Origin: Neocallimastix lanati (nom. inval.)
Taxonomy: Eukaryota; Neocallimastigomycota; Neocallimastigomycetes; Neocallimastigales; Neocallimastigaceae
NCBI GenBank assembly: GCA_016946835.1
Contig: JACVTC010000195.1
Coordinates: 124,001 to 185,000 of the forward strand
DNA: 61,000 bases
Reading direction: 5' to 3'
A program made the translations under genes and the position numbers. Shown one piece after another: positions 59,617 through 61,000 of this stretch. Every line of letters starts with the position of its first letter. The stretch's first letter is position 1. The notes below the pieces were generated by a model, which did not search any database, had not been told where the DNA came from, and was given only the letters and a program-made list of their open reading frames with translations.

Positions 59617-59621
59617 GGTAC
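59617..59621. repeat. Target-site duplication of element C, right (GGTAC)
   Basis: Matches 52031-52035. Confidence 0.95.
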
Positions 59622-60373
59622 TGTAATGATAAATTTTAGAAATTATCTTAATTTTAATATAGAATTAAAAAGTGATAATTTCAATTTATTTTAATAATAA
59701 CTGTATAAGTTATTTATGAATTAAAAATGTTTTATTAAAAATAACACTAAAAATTTGGTTTATTAGAACACTTGTTTTCTAATATTTTATTTTATAAATC
59801 TTTTATTAAAATTTATTAAACATTACAAAATTTAAAGTGATTATTAAAATTATAAAATTAATTAATAATAATAATAATAATATTTACATGAAATATTTAC
59901 AAGTATTTATATTTTTCTTTAAAATTAAACTATTTATAATTTATAAATAAAAAGAATAATTAAATAAAATAAAAGTAATAAAATTAATAATAAAATAAAT
60001 ATTTAATAATAAAATAAATAAATTTGTTTATTATAAAAATAATTAAAAATATTTTGTTATTTAAATTAATAAATTTTGTTATCATAAAATTATTATTTAA
60101 TTATAAAATTAATTATAAAAATTATTATAAAACTAATTATTAAAACTAATTATTTTATTTTAAATTTAATCTTAATATTTTTATTTTGAAAAATATATAA
60201 TATTTCTTTCATATCTGAGTATTAATGTAATTTTTAAGTGTAATTTATTTGTTTTAATTAATTAATTAATTAATTTTTTTTTTATTTTATTAAATTATTA
60301 TTAAACTTGGCTAAGGTTAGTTTTGATTTTATGTATAATAAATTTTCAAGATTTATTAATTTTGTTATTTATC
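59622..60373. other. AT-rich spacer
   Basis: Between element C and the next LTR. Short ATT/TAAT repeats only; no gene. Confidence 0.6.
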
Positions 60374-60931
60374 AGTAAAAGGTAAGTTTATTATTAACTA
60401 AAATAACGAATAATAATTAAATCTAAAGGCTAAGATAACTTAACACCTCTCTATTCGAGTTGTTAATAATAAACACTAAATTAATTAAATTCTATAATTA
60501 TTATTTCTTATTACACTAGAGTATAGCGCAGTACTTTATAACTCTATTCGTTATCAGTTACTGGGCTTACACTGAGTAATATTTTTTATTTAATAATTAT
60601 ATTTTTATTTATCAATATTAATATTTATAATAACAATTTACGTTAATAGTAACGCTAGTGCGTTACAATTACAAGTTCAATTATTATTTATACATGTCAA
60701 TAATATTATGATTGGTAAATAATTTAATTTAACTTAGTTTACTAATCACTAAATAAAATATATTTAAATAAATATTTAACTATATAATTATTTATAAAAT
60801 AATAAAATTTAATGTACGAAAGTAACAAAAGATTTTATTTGATTAGCCGAAATTGCTAGCTGTTTAGAGATACGTTACGTAACCAAAGAACTATCATTGG
60901 ATAGTCTTGAAGTTACCATGTATCTGTTACA
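60374..60931 (-). mobile_element. Solo LTR of the element-C family
   Basis: 558 bp, aligned throughout with the element C LTRs with a modest number of differences. The left end reads AGTAAAAGGTAAG in place of TGTAAAAGGTACG; the right end GTATCTGTTACA is intact and followed by GGTAC. Left flank TTATC does not match, so no target duplication is visible. It keeps AGTAACGCT and TTTATAC (reverse of the RNA start and TATA box). Confidence 0.9.
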
Positions 60932-60940
60932 GGTACATAT

Positions 60941-60990
60941 GATACGGGGTGTCACTAAATACCTTGTATTTCCTATTAAATACTCTTAAT
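60941..60990. repeat. 50-bp repeat abutting an LTR end, copy 2
   Basis: Identical to 44305-44354; starts 9 bp beyond the end of the C-family solo LTR. The window ends just after it. Confidence 0.9.
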
Positions 60991-61000
60991 AATAATAAAA

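Overview
The window is eukaryotic, extremely AT-rich and gene-poor. Several signs point to an anaerobic gut fungus (Neocallimastigomycota) or a close chytrid-like relative: long poly-A/poly-T and ATT-type microsatellites between genes and inside introns, a receptor joining a bacterial-type solute-binding ectodomain to a seven-helix membrane domain, a very long ankyrin-repeat protein, an intronless bacterial-type ElaA acetyltransferase, a small four-exon gene resembling the flagellar PIERCE family, and TTAGGG-type telomere repeats. The assignment is an inference; no rRNA or marker gene is present. Dictyostelids, also AT-rich with tRNA-targeting retroelements, were considered but lack flagella.

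Left half (1-33660): three decayed solo LTRs of one Ty3-like family (127-1037, 1571-2569, 4468-5374) surround a tRNA-Ser(GCT) gene. A five-exon receptor gene (8983-13158) follows, with one intron holding about 680 bp of pure ATT repeat. Next come a short two-helix protein with a dead paralogue beside it, a decayed LINE reverse transcriptase, a secreted or membrane-anchored acidic protein (17803-18642), a 5.4 kb desert, the ankyrin protein (24057-27674), the PIERCE-like gene (29612-30398) and the acetyltransferase (31542-31991).

Right half (33660-61000) is a retroelement nest built around two copies of a 298-bp segment carrying tRNA-Arg(TCT). Three full-length LTR elements, all on the minus strand, have exact 5-bp target-site duplications. 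Element A (Ty3/gypsy, 33967-40693) and element C (Ty3/gypsy, 52036-59616) each sit 11-15 bp upstream of one tRNA-Arg copy. Element B (Ty1/copia, 45078-51674) sits about 40 bp from an internal telomere repeat that marks the start of the second tRNA-Arg segment. Solo LTRs of the A and C families (43329-44300, 60374-60931) both abut an identical 50-bp host sequence.

Main results. (1) Two different gypsy families hit the Pol III start region of the same duplicated tRNA gene. (2) Both carry a primer-binding site complementary (12 and 11 nt) to their own predicted mRNA 5' end, 35-36 nt downstream of a TATA box, the hallmark of Tf1-type self-priming. (3) The copia element puts gag and pol in one frame separated by UGA-CUAG, the known strong readthrough context, and seems to prime from the anticodon arm of tRNA-Lys(CUU). 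(4) Pol of element A lies in the +1 frame, with a 56-nt overlap. These are read directly from sequence; mechanisms are inferred.
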